Positions 11,350-21,375 of a DNA stretch of 64,000 nucleotides are shown piece by piece; the first letter of the stretch is position 1, and every line of letters starts with the position of its first letter. Source of the stretch: Hsuehochloa calcarea (Eukaryota > Streptophyta > Magnoliopsida > Poales > Poaceae); assembly GCA_036346395.1 (NCBI GenBank), contig CM070615.1, positions 23,245,282 through 23,309,281 on the forward strand. Reading direction: 5' to 3'. The notes beneath the pieces are model-generated. The model saw only the letters and a program-made list of their open reading frames with translations, had not been told where the DNA came from and did not search any database. A program made the translations under genes and the position numbers.

Positions 11350-12341
11350 CGAGTACCGTTCGTTTCGAGTACTGCTGGCTTCGACTATTGTTCATTTCGA
11401 ATACTGCTTCGTGCGGTCCGAAGGAGGTTCAACTACATCCTGGTCAGTAGAAGGTTTCGACTACCTAGTCAGAAGGAGGCTTCGACTACAGGTGGTCGGA
11501 AGGAGGTTTCAACTACCTAGTCGGAAGGTGACTTCAACTACAGGTGGTTGAAAGGAGGTTCGAATATAGGTGGTGTAATACCCCGGCCTGCTCGTAGCGT
11601 GGCCCATGTGGCCCATGAGGAGTTGTGTGATGGGGATTAGTCCCACATTGCTTATCTCAAGTGAGTTGTAGTGGTATATAATGCCTGTTGGATCCAAACG
11701 TAGCACCTCCGAGTTAACCCTTTTACACGGGCGAGGACGAAGTGTAAGTGAGGTGCTATATGTGGCGCGGTCCGCCACGGTGGGTGGGCATTGAGCCGAA
11801 TTTGGGTCGTGTGTTATAGATGGTATCGAGCATCAACCTTATTTGCAGACGCGCGCGGGACAGGCGCGGGCATATGGCGATCGCACATGTGGCCCGGAGT
11901 GGACACATGGCATGGCATATGTGCCGCACCGGACGCACGGACGTGTACCGAGGGGTGGTTCGGGCATTTGCCGCAGATGCGTATGTCGCCGAGGCGCGCC
12001 CCTTAAGGGGTGAATGTAATACCCCGGCCTGCTCGTAGCGTGGCCCATGTGGCCCATGAGGAGTTGTGTGATGGGGATTAGTCCCACATTGCTTATCTCA
12101 AGTGAGTTGTAGTGGTATATAATGCCTGTTGGATCCAAACGTAGCACCTCCGAGTTAACCCTTTTACACGAAGCGAGGACGAAAGTGTAAGTGAGGTGCT
12201 ATATGTGGGCGGGTCCGCCCACGGTGGGCTGGGCATTGAGCCGAATTTGGGTCAGGGTGTTATAGGTGGTCAGAAACAGGTTTCAACTACCTGGTCGGAA
12301 GGAGGCTTCGACTAGAGGTGATTGGAAGGGGGTTTCGACTT
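11350..12341. repeat. TCGACTA/GGTGGTCGGAAGGAGG tandem array
   Basis: Units of roughly 27-30 bp containing TTTCGACTAC, GGTGGTCGGAAGGAGG and variants repeat about ten times, interrupted by the TRIM (11574-12264). Similar arrays occur in the other chromovirus LTRs of this window. Confidence 0.75.
11574..12264 (+). mobile_element. TRIM (miniature LTR retrotransposon), complete
   Basis: Two direct repeats (11574-11818, 245 bp; 12015-12264, 250 bp) both begin TGTAATACCCCGG and end TGTTATA. They differ mainly by short indels. The 196-bp internal part starts with a primer-site-like TGGTATCGAGC (11821-11831) and ends with a purine tract AAGGGGTGAA (12005-12014). A 5-bp duplication GGTGG flanks the unit (11569-11573 and 12265-12269). 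There is no coding capacity, as in all TRIMs, which rely on other elements for enzymes. Ends are TG...TA, not TG...CA; a C-to-T change in both LTRs would explain this. Orientation follows the primer-site position. Confidence 0.92.
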
Positions 12342-12345
12342 TGTA

Positions 12346-14960
12346 ACATCGATGATCTGTTCGACCAGTTTAAGGGAGCTGGAGTATTCTCCAAGATAGA
12401 TTTGAGGTCGGAATATCATCTGATGAAGATTCGTTAGGAGGATATCCCTAAGACAACTTTCTCAACCCGTTATAGACAGTATGAGTTCACATTCATATCT
12501 TTTGGATTAACCAACACCCCTACTTACTTTATGAACTTGATGAATAAAGTATTCCTGGAGTATTTGGATAAGTTCATCATTGTCTTTATTGATGATATTC
12601 TAGTATATTCCAATAGTAAAGAAGAGCACCTTCGCTTGGTCCTGAATAAGCTTAGAGATCATCAACTCTATGCTAAATTCAACAAGTGTGAGTTTTGGAT
12701 TAAGGAAATTATCTTCTTAGGACACGTAATGTTTGCAGAAGGAGTCGCAGTCAACCCTAGCAGGGTCGAGGATGTGCTCAACTGGGAGTCACCCAAGTCT
12801 GTGCCTCAAATCAAAAGTTTCCTTGGTATGGCGGATACTACCGACAGTTTATAAAAGGATTTTTCATAATAGCAAGACCTCTCACCCAGTTGCTGAAAAA
12901 GGAGAAGAAGTTCGCTTGAACACCAGAATATGAACTAAGTTTCCAAGAATTGAAGAATTGGTTGACCACCGCACTAGTGTTGGTCTTACCTGATGTTCAA
13001 AAGGACTTTAAGGTTTTCTGTGATGCCTCACAACAGGGTCTCGGTTGTGTCCTGATGCAAGAGAGGAAGGTCGTAGCATATGCTTCCCGTCAGTTGAAGC
13101 CTCATGGAGAAAATTACCACACTCACGACTTAGAGTTGGCTGCCGTGGTACATGCTTTGAAGATATGGCGTCATTACCTCATTGGTAATCGCTGTGAAGT
13201 TTACACTGACCATAAGAGCTTGAAGTATATTTTCACTCAAGCTGATCTTAATATGAGGCAAAGAAGATGGTTCGAGTTGATCAAAGACTACAATGTGGGA
13301 ATCCATTATCATCCCGGCAAAGCTAATGTAGTAGCAGACGCTTTAAGTAGAAATGTCTACTACAGTACTCTAATGATCAAGGAAAGTCAGCCAGCACTGC
13401 ATGAAGAATTTCAGAAGCTCAGGCTTGAGCTGGTCGAATAAGGTTACTTAGCTGCTTTGGAAGTGCAACCCACTCTACAAAGTCATATCAGGAAAGCTCA
13501 GACTGAAGATGCAGATATCAAAGAAATAAAGAGCAACATAAAGAAGGGTAAATTCCTTAGATTTTCAGAAGATGAGAAAGGAACCATATGGTTTGATAAA
13601 CGTATTTGTGTATCAGACCAGAAAAAGCTTAAGTAGTTGATACTCAAGGAAGCTCATGAAATATTGTATTCCATTCACCTCGGAAGTGCAAAGATGTATC
13701 AAGATCTCAAGGAGTTTTATTGGTGCTCTAGTATGAAGCGAGAGATTGCAGAGTATGTAGCACAATGTGATGTTTGCTAGCGAGTTAAAGCCGAGCATCG
13801 GAGACCTGCCGGACTCTTGCAACCTTTAAGCGTGCATGAATGGAAATGGAAAGAAATTAGCATGGACTTTATCACCGGTCTGCCGAGAATCAGAGCTGGA
13901 TATGATTCTATTTGGGGAATCGTAGATCACCAAACAAAAGTTGCTCACTTCATTCCAGTCAAGACCACCTACTCAGGAGACAGACTTGCAGAATTGTACA
14001 TGGCAAAGATAGTATGTCAGCATGGTGTACCGAAGAAGATCGTGTCGGATCGAGGATCCTAGTTCACCTCAAGATTCTAGCAGAAGCTGCATAGCGTTTT
14101 TGGTACAGACCTAAATTTCAGTAAAGCTTACCATCCACAAACATATGGCCAAACAGAAAGAGTAAATCAAATCCTAGAGGATATGTTGAGAGCCTGTGCT
14201 TTAGCAACAGGACCAGTTGGGATCAAAGTTTGTCCTATGTAGAGTTTTCTTACAACAAGAGTTATCAATCAAGACTGCAGATGTCCCCATTTGAAGCTCT
14301 TTACAGAAGGAAATGCAGAACACCCTTGTATTGGAACGAAACAGGTGATGGACAAGTACTCGGACCAGATATCTTGAAGGAGTACTCGAACCAGATATCT
14401 TGAAGGAAGCCAAAGATCAAGTTCGGTCAATTAGAGAAAAGTTGAGGTCCGCTCAGACCAGATAGAAGACTTATGCTGATAACCGTTGTCGAGACTTAGC
14501 TTTTGCACCTGGAGACCACGTGTACCTAAAGGTTTTCCCTCTCAAAGGAATGCGTCGATTCAGAGTAAGCGGGAAGCTTGCACCAAGATGCATCAGACCT
14601 TTCCCAATTCTAGTTAGGAGAGGAGATGTTACTTACAAATTGGAACTCCCACCTCAGCTGCCAGATGTGCATGATGTCTTCCATACGTCTCAGTTGAAGA
14701 AGTGTTTGCGTGTGCCTGAGGAGCAGTTGTCGTTGGAAGCAACTGATCTGCAAGAAGATCTCACCTTCAAGGAGCAGCCCGTCAAGATTTTGGAAGTGGC
14801 GGAGTGAGTATCGAGAAGCAAGATCATCCATTTCTGCAAGGTTCAGTGGATCAATCACACTGAAGAGGAAGCCACCTGGGAGAGGGAAGAGGACCTAAAG
14901 GCTGAGTTTCCGAACCTATTCTCAAGTCAGCTCGAATATTGGGGTCAAGATTCCGATTAA
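12346..14960 (+). pseudogene. Chromovirus pol: RT (partial), RNase H, integrase, chromodomain
   Basis: Order along the strand: 12346-12860, RT palm and connection (VFSKIDLRSEYHL; YLDKFIIVFIDDILVYS; the FxDD catalytic site is present). 12950-13441, RNase H (VFCDASQQGLGCVLMQ; YASRQLKPHGENYHTHDLEL; HYHPGKANVVADALSR). 13442-13800, integrase zinc-binding region (EAHEILYSIHLGSAKMYQDL). 13817-14200, catalytic core (WKEISMDFITGLPRI; GVPKKIVSDRGS; AYHPQTYGQTERVNQ). 14520-14805, C-terminal integrase part (LPDVHDVFHTSQLKK). 14790-14935, chromodomain (ILEVAE, then HFCKVQWINHTEEEATWE). Such chromodomains direct insertion into heterochromatin. In-frame stops occur at about 13634, 13778, 14060, 14081 and 14806, several explainable as C-to-T or G-to-A changes. 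A frame change occurs near 12840. Confidence 0.92.
14356..14407 (+). repeat. 26-bp tandem duplication in integrase
   Basis: Two units starting GTACTCGGACCAGATATC and GTACTCGAACCAGATATC follow each other with one mismatch. A 26-bp addition shifts the reading frame and contributes to the loss of integrase coding. Confidence 0.8.
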
Positions 14961-15219
14961 GTGGGATAGGTTTGTAACATACCAATTTTTAGGAGTTTTT
15001 GATATTTTCAAAATAAAAATAACCATTTGATTTTGTTGAATCGCTAAAGCTTAACTTGCAATTTTAGAAATTAAAAGCGATTTAAATGACTAAATCAAAC
15101 TTCAACTAATTCAAAATTTGGTTTGTTTTTAGTTTGTTGGAGTTCTTTGGTATTTTAAAATCTCCTTTCTCTATGGTTCTGAATTCCTTTCGGCCTGTTC
15201 CTGTCCCTACCCTCTTGGT

Positions 15220-15475
15220 GCCAACCACCCTCTTAGTGTCGACTACCCTCTCAGTGTCGACTACCCTCTCGGTCTCGACCAGCCTTTTGGTCTCGGCCAG
15301 TCTTTTAGTTTCAGCCAGCCTTATGGTCTCGACCAGTCGAGACCAGCCTTTTGGTCTCGACCAGCCTCTTGGTTTCGACCCTATTTCGGTTTCGACCAGC
15401 CTCCTGGTTTTGACCATCCTCTTGGTTTCACCGCCTCTCGGTTCGACCACCCTCTCGGTTTTGACCAGCCCTGCC
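15220..15475. repeat. TCGACCAGCC-type tandem array in LTR U3
   Basis: About 20-bp units with CTCTCGGTCTCGACCAGCC and variants repeat about twelve times upstream of the LTR TATA box. The antisense frame 15450-15106 (repeats of KRLVETKR and RGWSRP) is a by-product of this array. Confidence 0.85.
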
Positions 15476-15504
15476 TGTCAGCCCCATGCTCACCGTCTTT
15501 TTCC

Positions 15505-15669
15505 TCAGCGTCATGTGCATTAAATGTTGTTGTTTCCTCAGCAACGTGCGCATTAAATGACGTTGTTTCCTCTGCAATGTGCGCATGAAATGTCGTTCTT
15601 TCCTCAGCAACGTGCGCATTGTACGCTGTTGTTTCCTCAGCGATGTGCGCATTAATTGTCATCGTCCCT
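15505..15669. repeat. 33-bp x 5 tandem repeat in LTR U3
   Basis: Units start at 15505, 15538, 15571, 15604 and 15637, each like TCAGCAACGTGCGCATTAAA plus a GTTGTTTCC tail. The exact period of 33 keeps antisense frames open (NAHVAEETTTF repeats at 15662-15381). I treat those frames as non-coding. Confidence 0.9.
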
Positions 15670-15722
15670 GCTGCACTGCTGCAAATCCCCCCACTCCATT
15701 TTCTCTCCTGATCCTCCCTTTT

Positions 15723-15733
15723 CTCTATAAATA
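15723..15733 (+). promoter_or_regulatory. TATA box of the plus-strand chromovirus LTR
   Basis: CTCTATAAATAGAGC lies just after the two U3 tandem arrays and before a CT-rich leader, the expected position for an LTR promoter. Confidence 0.75.
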
Positions 15734-17299
15734 GAGCACTAGGGAACCCTCACCCTCCTCTTGCTTTCCCTCTCAACTCTCTCTCTCTCCCCCTTTCTCT
15801 CGCCCTCATTTCGATGTGCTTCGAGTTTCACCGCTGCCGACTAGAGCCCGTGCCGTCTTCAACCTACTCACTGCTGACTAGTAGCCACGAAAGACTTAAC
15901 TTTGTGCGCCATTGATCTGGGCCATACCGTGCAACCACATGTCCAGGATGGGGTGGACCTGGCTGAATAATTAGAAATGTTTTGGTTTGGTTCTGTTGTG
16001 GTGGTGTGATCTCCGAGTTTACAGCTGGATTCACATGGCGCACGAAACCTTAGCCGGTAGAACCAAGTCAAAACAGAGCTTTGTAAAGTCCTTGTGATAA
16101 TTTCTTAGTCGCACGAAGTGTGTGGGCGTATAGTATAAGATGATTATCTCTTGTGGGTTAAGTTGTACAAACTCTGCAGAGTATAAAACTATTCGAATAG
16201 TCGTGTCCTCGGTTATGGACAAGGCCTGGTGATTTCACACGAGGGGTAGTTTTTCTCAAGAATATTGTCATGGATGGTTCGAGTGGTTTGGGGAACTAAA
16301 CAGGGTGTTCACGAGTTGTTTGGGTAGTGAACAAGGTGTTCACAAGTTGTTTCAAAGAAACTTATTCACTTATGTATTAATCTTTTAAATCGTGCTTTCA
16401 ATCTACCTACTGTATGTACAATCAATACTGCTTTCTGCAAATGAAATATAAAGCTATCCTTTTCAAGCCTTGCATGAATACTATCTACATACTGTTGTAA
16501 GGTCGAGGTGGCCGACTAGAGGGGGGTGAATAGGCGGTTTTTAAAAATCTCTATCGGGCTAAACCAATTAATAATGCGGAAGCTAATAACAATTGGTTTT
16601 GCACAATTAAAACCTAAATCCACTAGGCACCAACAATACAAGAGAGCAATCAAACAATGATATATAAGCAATTAAAGCATGTAATGTAAATTGCTCAAAG
16701 TAAAGCACAAGTAAAAACAAGATGGACACAATTATGTTTTACCGTGGTGGTCGGAGACTTGCCGGTCTCCCCTAATCCACGTTGAGGTAAGCCCAACCAC
16801 GTTGGACCGGCTCCACTAATTAAGCCAACACCTCAGGTAAGTCCAACACTTGGACCGGTTCCAAACCGAACCAACACCTCGCTCCACTAAGATTGCTCTT
16901 CCTCCACTCCGGAGATGGCGAGCACCACACCACTCACAAACACGCCGGGTCTTCTCACAAGCTTCTTGAGAACATCACCGCGCACGACGCCTCCACGCCG
17001 TCTAGGTGTCGGCAAACACCAAGAGTAACAAGTCTAAACTTTCACTTGAACTAATCAAGTGTCAACGCTCACGTGGATACACAATCCACTACCTAAGGCA
17101 ACACATGCACTTAGGGTTTGCTCTCTAATCTCACCAAGTGCAACACATGCACACAAGAGAAGAGAGGGTTTGCTCTAAGCTCAAATAACTCAATAAATGG
17201 TCTAGCACACAGCCAATACCATCCACAACATTTTCAGCAGCTTCTCCCAACCGGCCAAGGCTCATATTTATAGCCCACACAAAAAACTAGCCGTTAGGA

Positions 17300-17700
17300 G
17301 AAGATTCCCTCAAATCAGCACAGGGCCGGTCTGACCGCCAACCAATGGTCGGTCGGACCGCCCCATGCGCCAACGGCTAGAAAAATAGCCGTTGGGCCTT
17401 CGGCCGGTCAGTCCTCCATGCAAAGTCCGGTCGGACCGCCGCCAAAACGGTCCGACCTCCAGTGCTGGCCGGTCCGACCGCCCGTTGCAAATTTGGCTAA
17501 GTCCCACAAAGGGAGCTCTCTGGAAAAAATGCTCCGCTCGATCTCCGGAACTTCCTCACATCGGAAGTTCCGTTTTTACAAGGCCAAAACTTCCGCACAG
17601 AGAAACCAGACAGAGAGAAATCGGTCGGACCTCCAGTAGCACACCGGTTGGATCGATTTACTACCGGTCCGACCGGTGACCACTTCCGTCCGACCTAAGT
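17300..17700. repeat. Cluster of palindromic CGGTCSGACCG words
   Basis: CGGTCGGACCG, CGGTCCGACCG and near variants occur about ten times in 400 bp of this copia LTR. The same words cluster at 48410-48730 and 49800-49970 in the related copia LTR. Confidence 0.75.
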
Positions 17701-18535
17701 CTACGAAACCAAACCCATTGCTCCACTTCAAATGGCAAAACACATTCGCTCATTTGAATGCAATTTTCGACAAGGTTTCAAAGATGATATTCTCAGTAGG
17801 TTACAAAACACATTTGCTAACCCTTAGAATATTCATCACAAGGAATAAGGTACATGGACTTACACCATTTGCAAAATGCATTTGCAAACTTAAGTCACAT
17901 GCTACAAGGGTTATGCATGAGCCTTGATTATTTGCAAAACACATTCGCAAATAAATAGCAGCATGCCTAGATGAGCTAGAGCAAACACAATGAGCTATCA
18001 ACACATGACTAACTCAAACTACTAGTTAAGACCCCTCTTAATAGTACGGTAACCTATACTAGCAATCCGGTCTTTCAACCAAACACCAAGACCGGTAAAA
18101 GACTAGGAACACATCCTTAGTCTTAGCTAGTCATACCTTTGCCTTGCATCTTCTTGAAGCTTTATGACGCTCATCATCACTTCAAGTCCGGGTCATTAAC
18201 TTGACAATCATCAACACATGATGATCCTTCTCTTGTCTTGACGATCAACTCATGATCATCTCTTCTTGACAAGCATCAACTCATGATGCATCCTTTACAC
18301 CAAGCTCTTGACTTGATGATCAACTCATGATCATCCCAAGTCTTCATCATCCTGGAACATAACCTATTCATCCAACTCATGGAAAATGTTAGTTCCACAA
18401 TATGATTATCATTAATTACCACACCATACCATTAACTCATAATGGTGGGACAAGATACCTCAATCTTTCCCTCTTTGGTAATTGATGATAACCACTTAAT
18501 TACTCATAAATTGAATGTTGATAAATGAGAACAAA

Positions 18536-18656
18536 TTGAGTATATATCAACTACACAAGTTATATATGTACTCTAACTTGAGTATACAAGAACTACACAA
18601 GTTCTATATACTCATAACATGAGTATACAAGAACTACACAAGTTTTGTATACTCAA
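18536..18656. repeat. Tandem repeat TATACAAGAACTACACAAGTT
   Basis: Three to four diverged copies of a roughly 43-bp unit containing GAGTATACAAGAACTACACA lie in the 3' non-coding region of the copia relic. Confidence 0.75.
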
Positions 18657-20288
18657 ACGGATTTGTTTCAAAGTAAAGATCTCAAATATATGTGGAGAAT
18701 GGAATATGGATCAATACTAATGAAACCACAAAGTATAGAATGAAACTCCCCCTAAATGTGTGCATACACAAATGTGTAATAAGATCATATGCACATATTC
18801 AAGTTTGACTTATGGTTGAGTTCAATCCTATATTTTGAATCCGAGGAATGCAACAATATATAAGATTGAGATGTCGATTGCATACCTCGTTGTGTTTCAC
18901 CTTTATATCCAAATGAGACTACACAAAGATAATACTTGACAAGAGAGTTAGTCTCATATTTGGATTTGTCATTAATCACCAAAACACTCCATTAACTCAT
19001 AATGGCAGGTCTAGATCTTTCAACTGTTCTCTATGACTTGCTGAGTACTTTATGTATTCATAGCTTTGAGCCCTTTGTTGATCAGTTGTCGAAGAAGACC
19101 TTGGAGCACCGAGTTCTATGAAGAGGATTACTTCGAATACAACGCGAACTAGGTCGTATCCTTCACTCGATTTCCTGTGGGCATATCGAATGGCTTCCAC
19201 GAGTTTTTGTTATTTTGATGCAAGTTTATCTGGTCATAGATCTGGTCTTAGACCTGGTCGTGGACCTGGTCGTGACTCTAGCACTGCGTGGCAAGTTCTC
19301 TAAAATCTTGACCATAAGGTCATTTTGCTGTTAAGTATTATTAATTTGTCTGTTTCTTTAGCCGTGTTGTTGTATAGTTTCGAGTACACCAATGTTGCAA
19401 CTGTGTGAGCTAGCTACTGATCTGGGAGTAGTTCAAGATACACGAGGGTCCTGGGTTGCATACTCGGGTCCCGACAAAATACCGATCGAATGTGGTTTTG
19501 ACTACCGGTCGAAATGCATCGACTATAGGTGGCTCGGAAGGAGGTTTCAACTACCGGTCGAAAGGAGGCTTCGAGCATGGTGGCTCAAGGACGCTTCGAC
19601 TACCGTCCTAAGGATGTTTGACTACAGGTTGTCGAAAGTCCAATAACCTAGAGAAACTCTTGAGGCTTCACTGCTGCGCTTGCCGTCATCGATGTGGTCC
19701 ACGACGATACGCTAAGCAATTGAATGCCTGCCACAGCACCTACGAGGTAAAGTGAAACTACCTGAAGGTGGTCGAAAGAGGTCGCTGGTGGTTGTACACG
19801 GTCGTAGGTGGTCGTAGATGGTTGCAAGTGGTCGTAGATGGTTGCAATAAGCTTGGCACCATTAATGGCGACGGCGGCGATGAGCAACAATGACGAGGGG
19901 GTTTCACCGAGGAGGGCTCGTCCTGAGCAAAGAGAAGGAAGATGAGTGGTACGGGAAGCTTCGGTGAGACCCAGAGATGGTGTTAGAGCAAGCAATCGAA
20001 AAGTGGAGCCTCTTACCGGAGATGGGGAAGAAGGAACTGGTTTCGGCCAGAGTTAAAGAGAACTCAAATTCAGACCATTCCTGAAGAGGAAAAAGGAAAA
20101 TCGAGTTAGGGGAATGTATCCTCAAGCTCAGAAACATATTTGGACGCAGATGGAAGTAAGAGGGACGGCGGCGTGTTGGCTGAAAATAGCTCTTCAACGC
20201 AACCTTCAGGCTTGGCTTAGTGGAGGAAACTGGGTTGCTAGGGAGGGCTCGGGTGGTTGCGAAGAGAGATAAAGATGGAGCTCTACGG

Positions 20289-20298
20289 CTTTATATAG
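20289..20298 (-). promoter_or_regulatory. TATA box, minus-strand LTR
   Basis: CCTATATAAAGCC on the minus strand lies between the tandem array 20622-20870 and a pyrimidine-rich leader, the same arrangement as the plus-strand LTR near 15724. Confidence 0.7.
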
Positions 20299-20621
20299 GC
20301 TGGAGGCGGAGAGCGTGCGAGGAGAGGCCAGTGGGGTGAGCTCGGTTCATGGCTAATTGCCATGGACAAGTTGAGTGACAGGGAGGGGATGGTGAGGCAA
20401 TGGGGCATGGGCAACTCTGGACCTCTGTGCGCTCCGATGTGATGGGGTCATGTGGGGGAGGAGACAAGAGGGGGAACAGGCACGGCGGAGGTGACGACAT
20501 TTAATATGCACGTGTCCGGAGGGAAAAAGGGCGGGATTCGCGCCGGGGCAACAACTTTTGCAGCGGCGGTGACACACACGAGCACTGGCGGCATCGGCGT
20601 GGTGAGGAAGATGGTGACCAG

Positions 20622-20870
20622 GCGAGCCTGGTCGGACCAGGTCGAAGGGACCGGTCGGACCTGGTCGGAGGGTTTGGTCAGACCTAGTCGGAGGGTCTAG
20701 TCGGACAGACTGGGTAGTCGAATCGAGTGGTTCTGGTCGAAACTGATAGGCTGGTCGAATCGAGGGGGTGGTCGAAAATGGAGGGGGTGGTCGAATGGAG
20801 CTGCTGACCGAAATCGAGTGGCTGGTCGAATCAAGCGGCTGGTCGGATCGAGAGGATTCAACTCGGCTGG
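20622..20870. repeat. GGTCGAATCGAG / GGTCGGACC tandem array
   Basis: Short units built on TGGTCGAATCGAG and CTGGTCGGACC repeat about fifteen times immediately upstream (on the minus strand) of the LTR TATA box. Confidence 0.8.
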
Positions 20871-21375
20871 TTTGACTGAGTTGATTTCAAAAGGCTGAGA
20901 GGGTTACAAAGTTTTAGGCATTGTTTCAAAGCCCCCAAAATTTTAAAATTTTTATAGGAGGTTACTGCCTCTATGAACACCCTTGAAGAGATTTTTTAGA
21001 GTTTTTCATGAATTGAATTTTTCTGTAATTTTTTTGCAATTCTTTGTTTTAAGGGTTTGACTAAGGATTGACAGGTTTGACTGGCCAATATAAAATAGTA
21101 AATGAATTCTAAAAATTATGAAATTTTTCAAAGGAGCCAATGAGATGATCCAAAACCTATGGGAAAAAATTCCATGGACTACTTATGAGATTTTGTTTCA
21201 AAAGTTTTAAAGGGCTATGTGTTCAGTGAATTGATGCATTAATTTTTTTAAAAAATTCATCAAAACCAATGAATGAAAATCCAAATAAATTAAATGACAA
21301 CATGATGCAACAAAAGTTTTAAATTCTTCTGATTTTTATACATTTGAAATACAAACCCAAGATTAGGATGTTATA

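Larger units (their letters stand above)
10120..12341 (-). mobile_element. Long LTR of the minus-strand chromovirus, downstream (U5) part
   Basis: The LTR end (plus-strand left edge TGTGAGAACCC at 10120) abuts the primer site. The sequence contains the U5-like stretch ATTACAATACCGGGTCTTCG and a long non-coding tract. It then passes into a tandem array of GGTGGTCGGAAGGAGGTTTC-like units (11350-11570 and 12270-12341), into which the TRIM has inserted. No coding capacity is seen. The array resembles 19490-19640, on the other side of the plus-strand chromovirus fragment, so the two pieces are probably one LTR split by insertion. That link is inference. Confidence 0.65.
16496..19022 (-). mobile_element. 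Copia (SIRE/Maximus-type) relic, internally deleted
   Basis: Flanked by a perfect 5-bp duplication ACTGT (16491-16495 and 19023-19027). Read on the minus strand it starts TGAAAGATCTAGACC and ends GACCTTACA. A full LTR spans 18462-16496 (1967 bp) and follows a purine tract AAAGAGGGAAAGAT. Further in is a second purine tract, CATTTAGGGGGAGTTTC (about 18744-18760), typical of the 3' non-coding region of this lineage. The outermost 200 or so bases (19022 inward) resemble an LTR start (both contain ATTATGAGTTAATGG). The simplest reading is 5' LTR start, then a deletion of gag-pol, then 3' non-coding region and 3' LTR. A long solo LTR with internal repeats is the alternative. The terminal motif GACTAGAGGGGGGTGAATAG matches the copia LTR at 48286-50167. 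Confidence 0.82.
12342..19399 (+). mobile_element. Plus-strand chromovirus (Tekay-like), 5'-deleted
   Basis: It begins abruptly inside reverse transcriptase, after the eight bases TGTAACAT that match its own LTR start at 14973. It continues through RNase H, integrase and chromodomain to a purine tract (AAGTGGGATAGG) and a 3' LTR starting TGTAACATACC. The LTR probably ends at 19399 (CAATGTTGCA, which forms an inverted match with the start) and is itself split by the copia relic 16496-19022. No target duplication was found, in keeping with the 5' deletion. Confidence 0.75.
14973..19399 (+). repeat. 3' LTR of the plus-strand chromovirus, split by copia relic
   Basis: The LTR parts are 14973-16490 and 19028-19399, about 1.9 kb joined. 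The U3 carries two tandem arrays (15220-15475 and 15505-15669) and a TATA box at 15724, followed by a pyrimidine-rich leader (15760-15810). The right half continues smoothly after the copia target duplication. The end at 19399 rests on the inverted match TGTAACAT/ATGTTGCA and is less certain than the start. Confidence 0.7.
19400..21375 (-). mobile_element. LTR U3/promoter part of the minus-strand chromovirus
   Basis: On the minus strand this runs TATAACATCCTAATC (from 21375) through an AT-rich U3, a TCGACCAG-type tandem array (20870-20622), a TATA box (about 20293) and a leader. It then reaches GTCG-rich repeats at 19640-19490 that match those at 11350-12341. This fits the upstream half of the LTR whose other half is 10120-12341, split by the plus-strand element. 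TATAACA in place of TGTAACA would be a methylation-type change at the end. The join is inferred, because no target duplication could be checked. Confidence 0.55.

Noticed and set aside
15106..15662. Antisense open frames with repeated RGWSRP/KRLVETKR and NAHVAEETT peptides
   Set aside because: They track tandem DNA repeats in an LTR whose periods keep frames open, and no protein family matches.
16496..19022. Simple solo LTR
   Set aside because: Two purine tracts and a second LTR-start-like region inside fit an internally deleted element better, though a solo LTR is not fully excluded.
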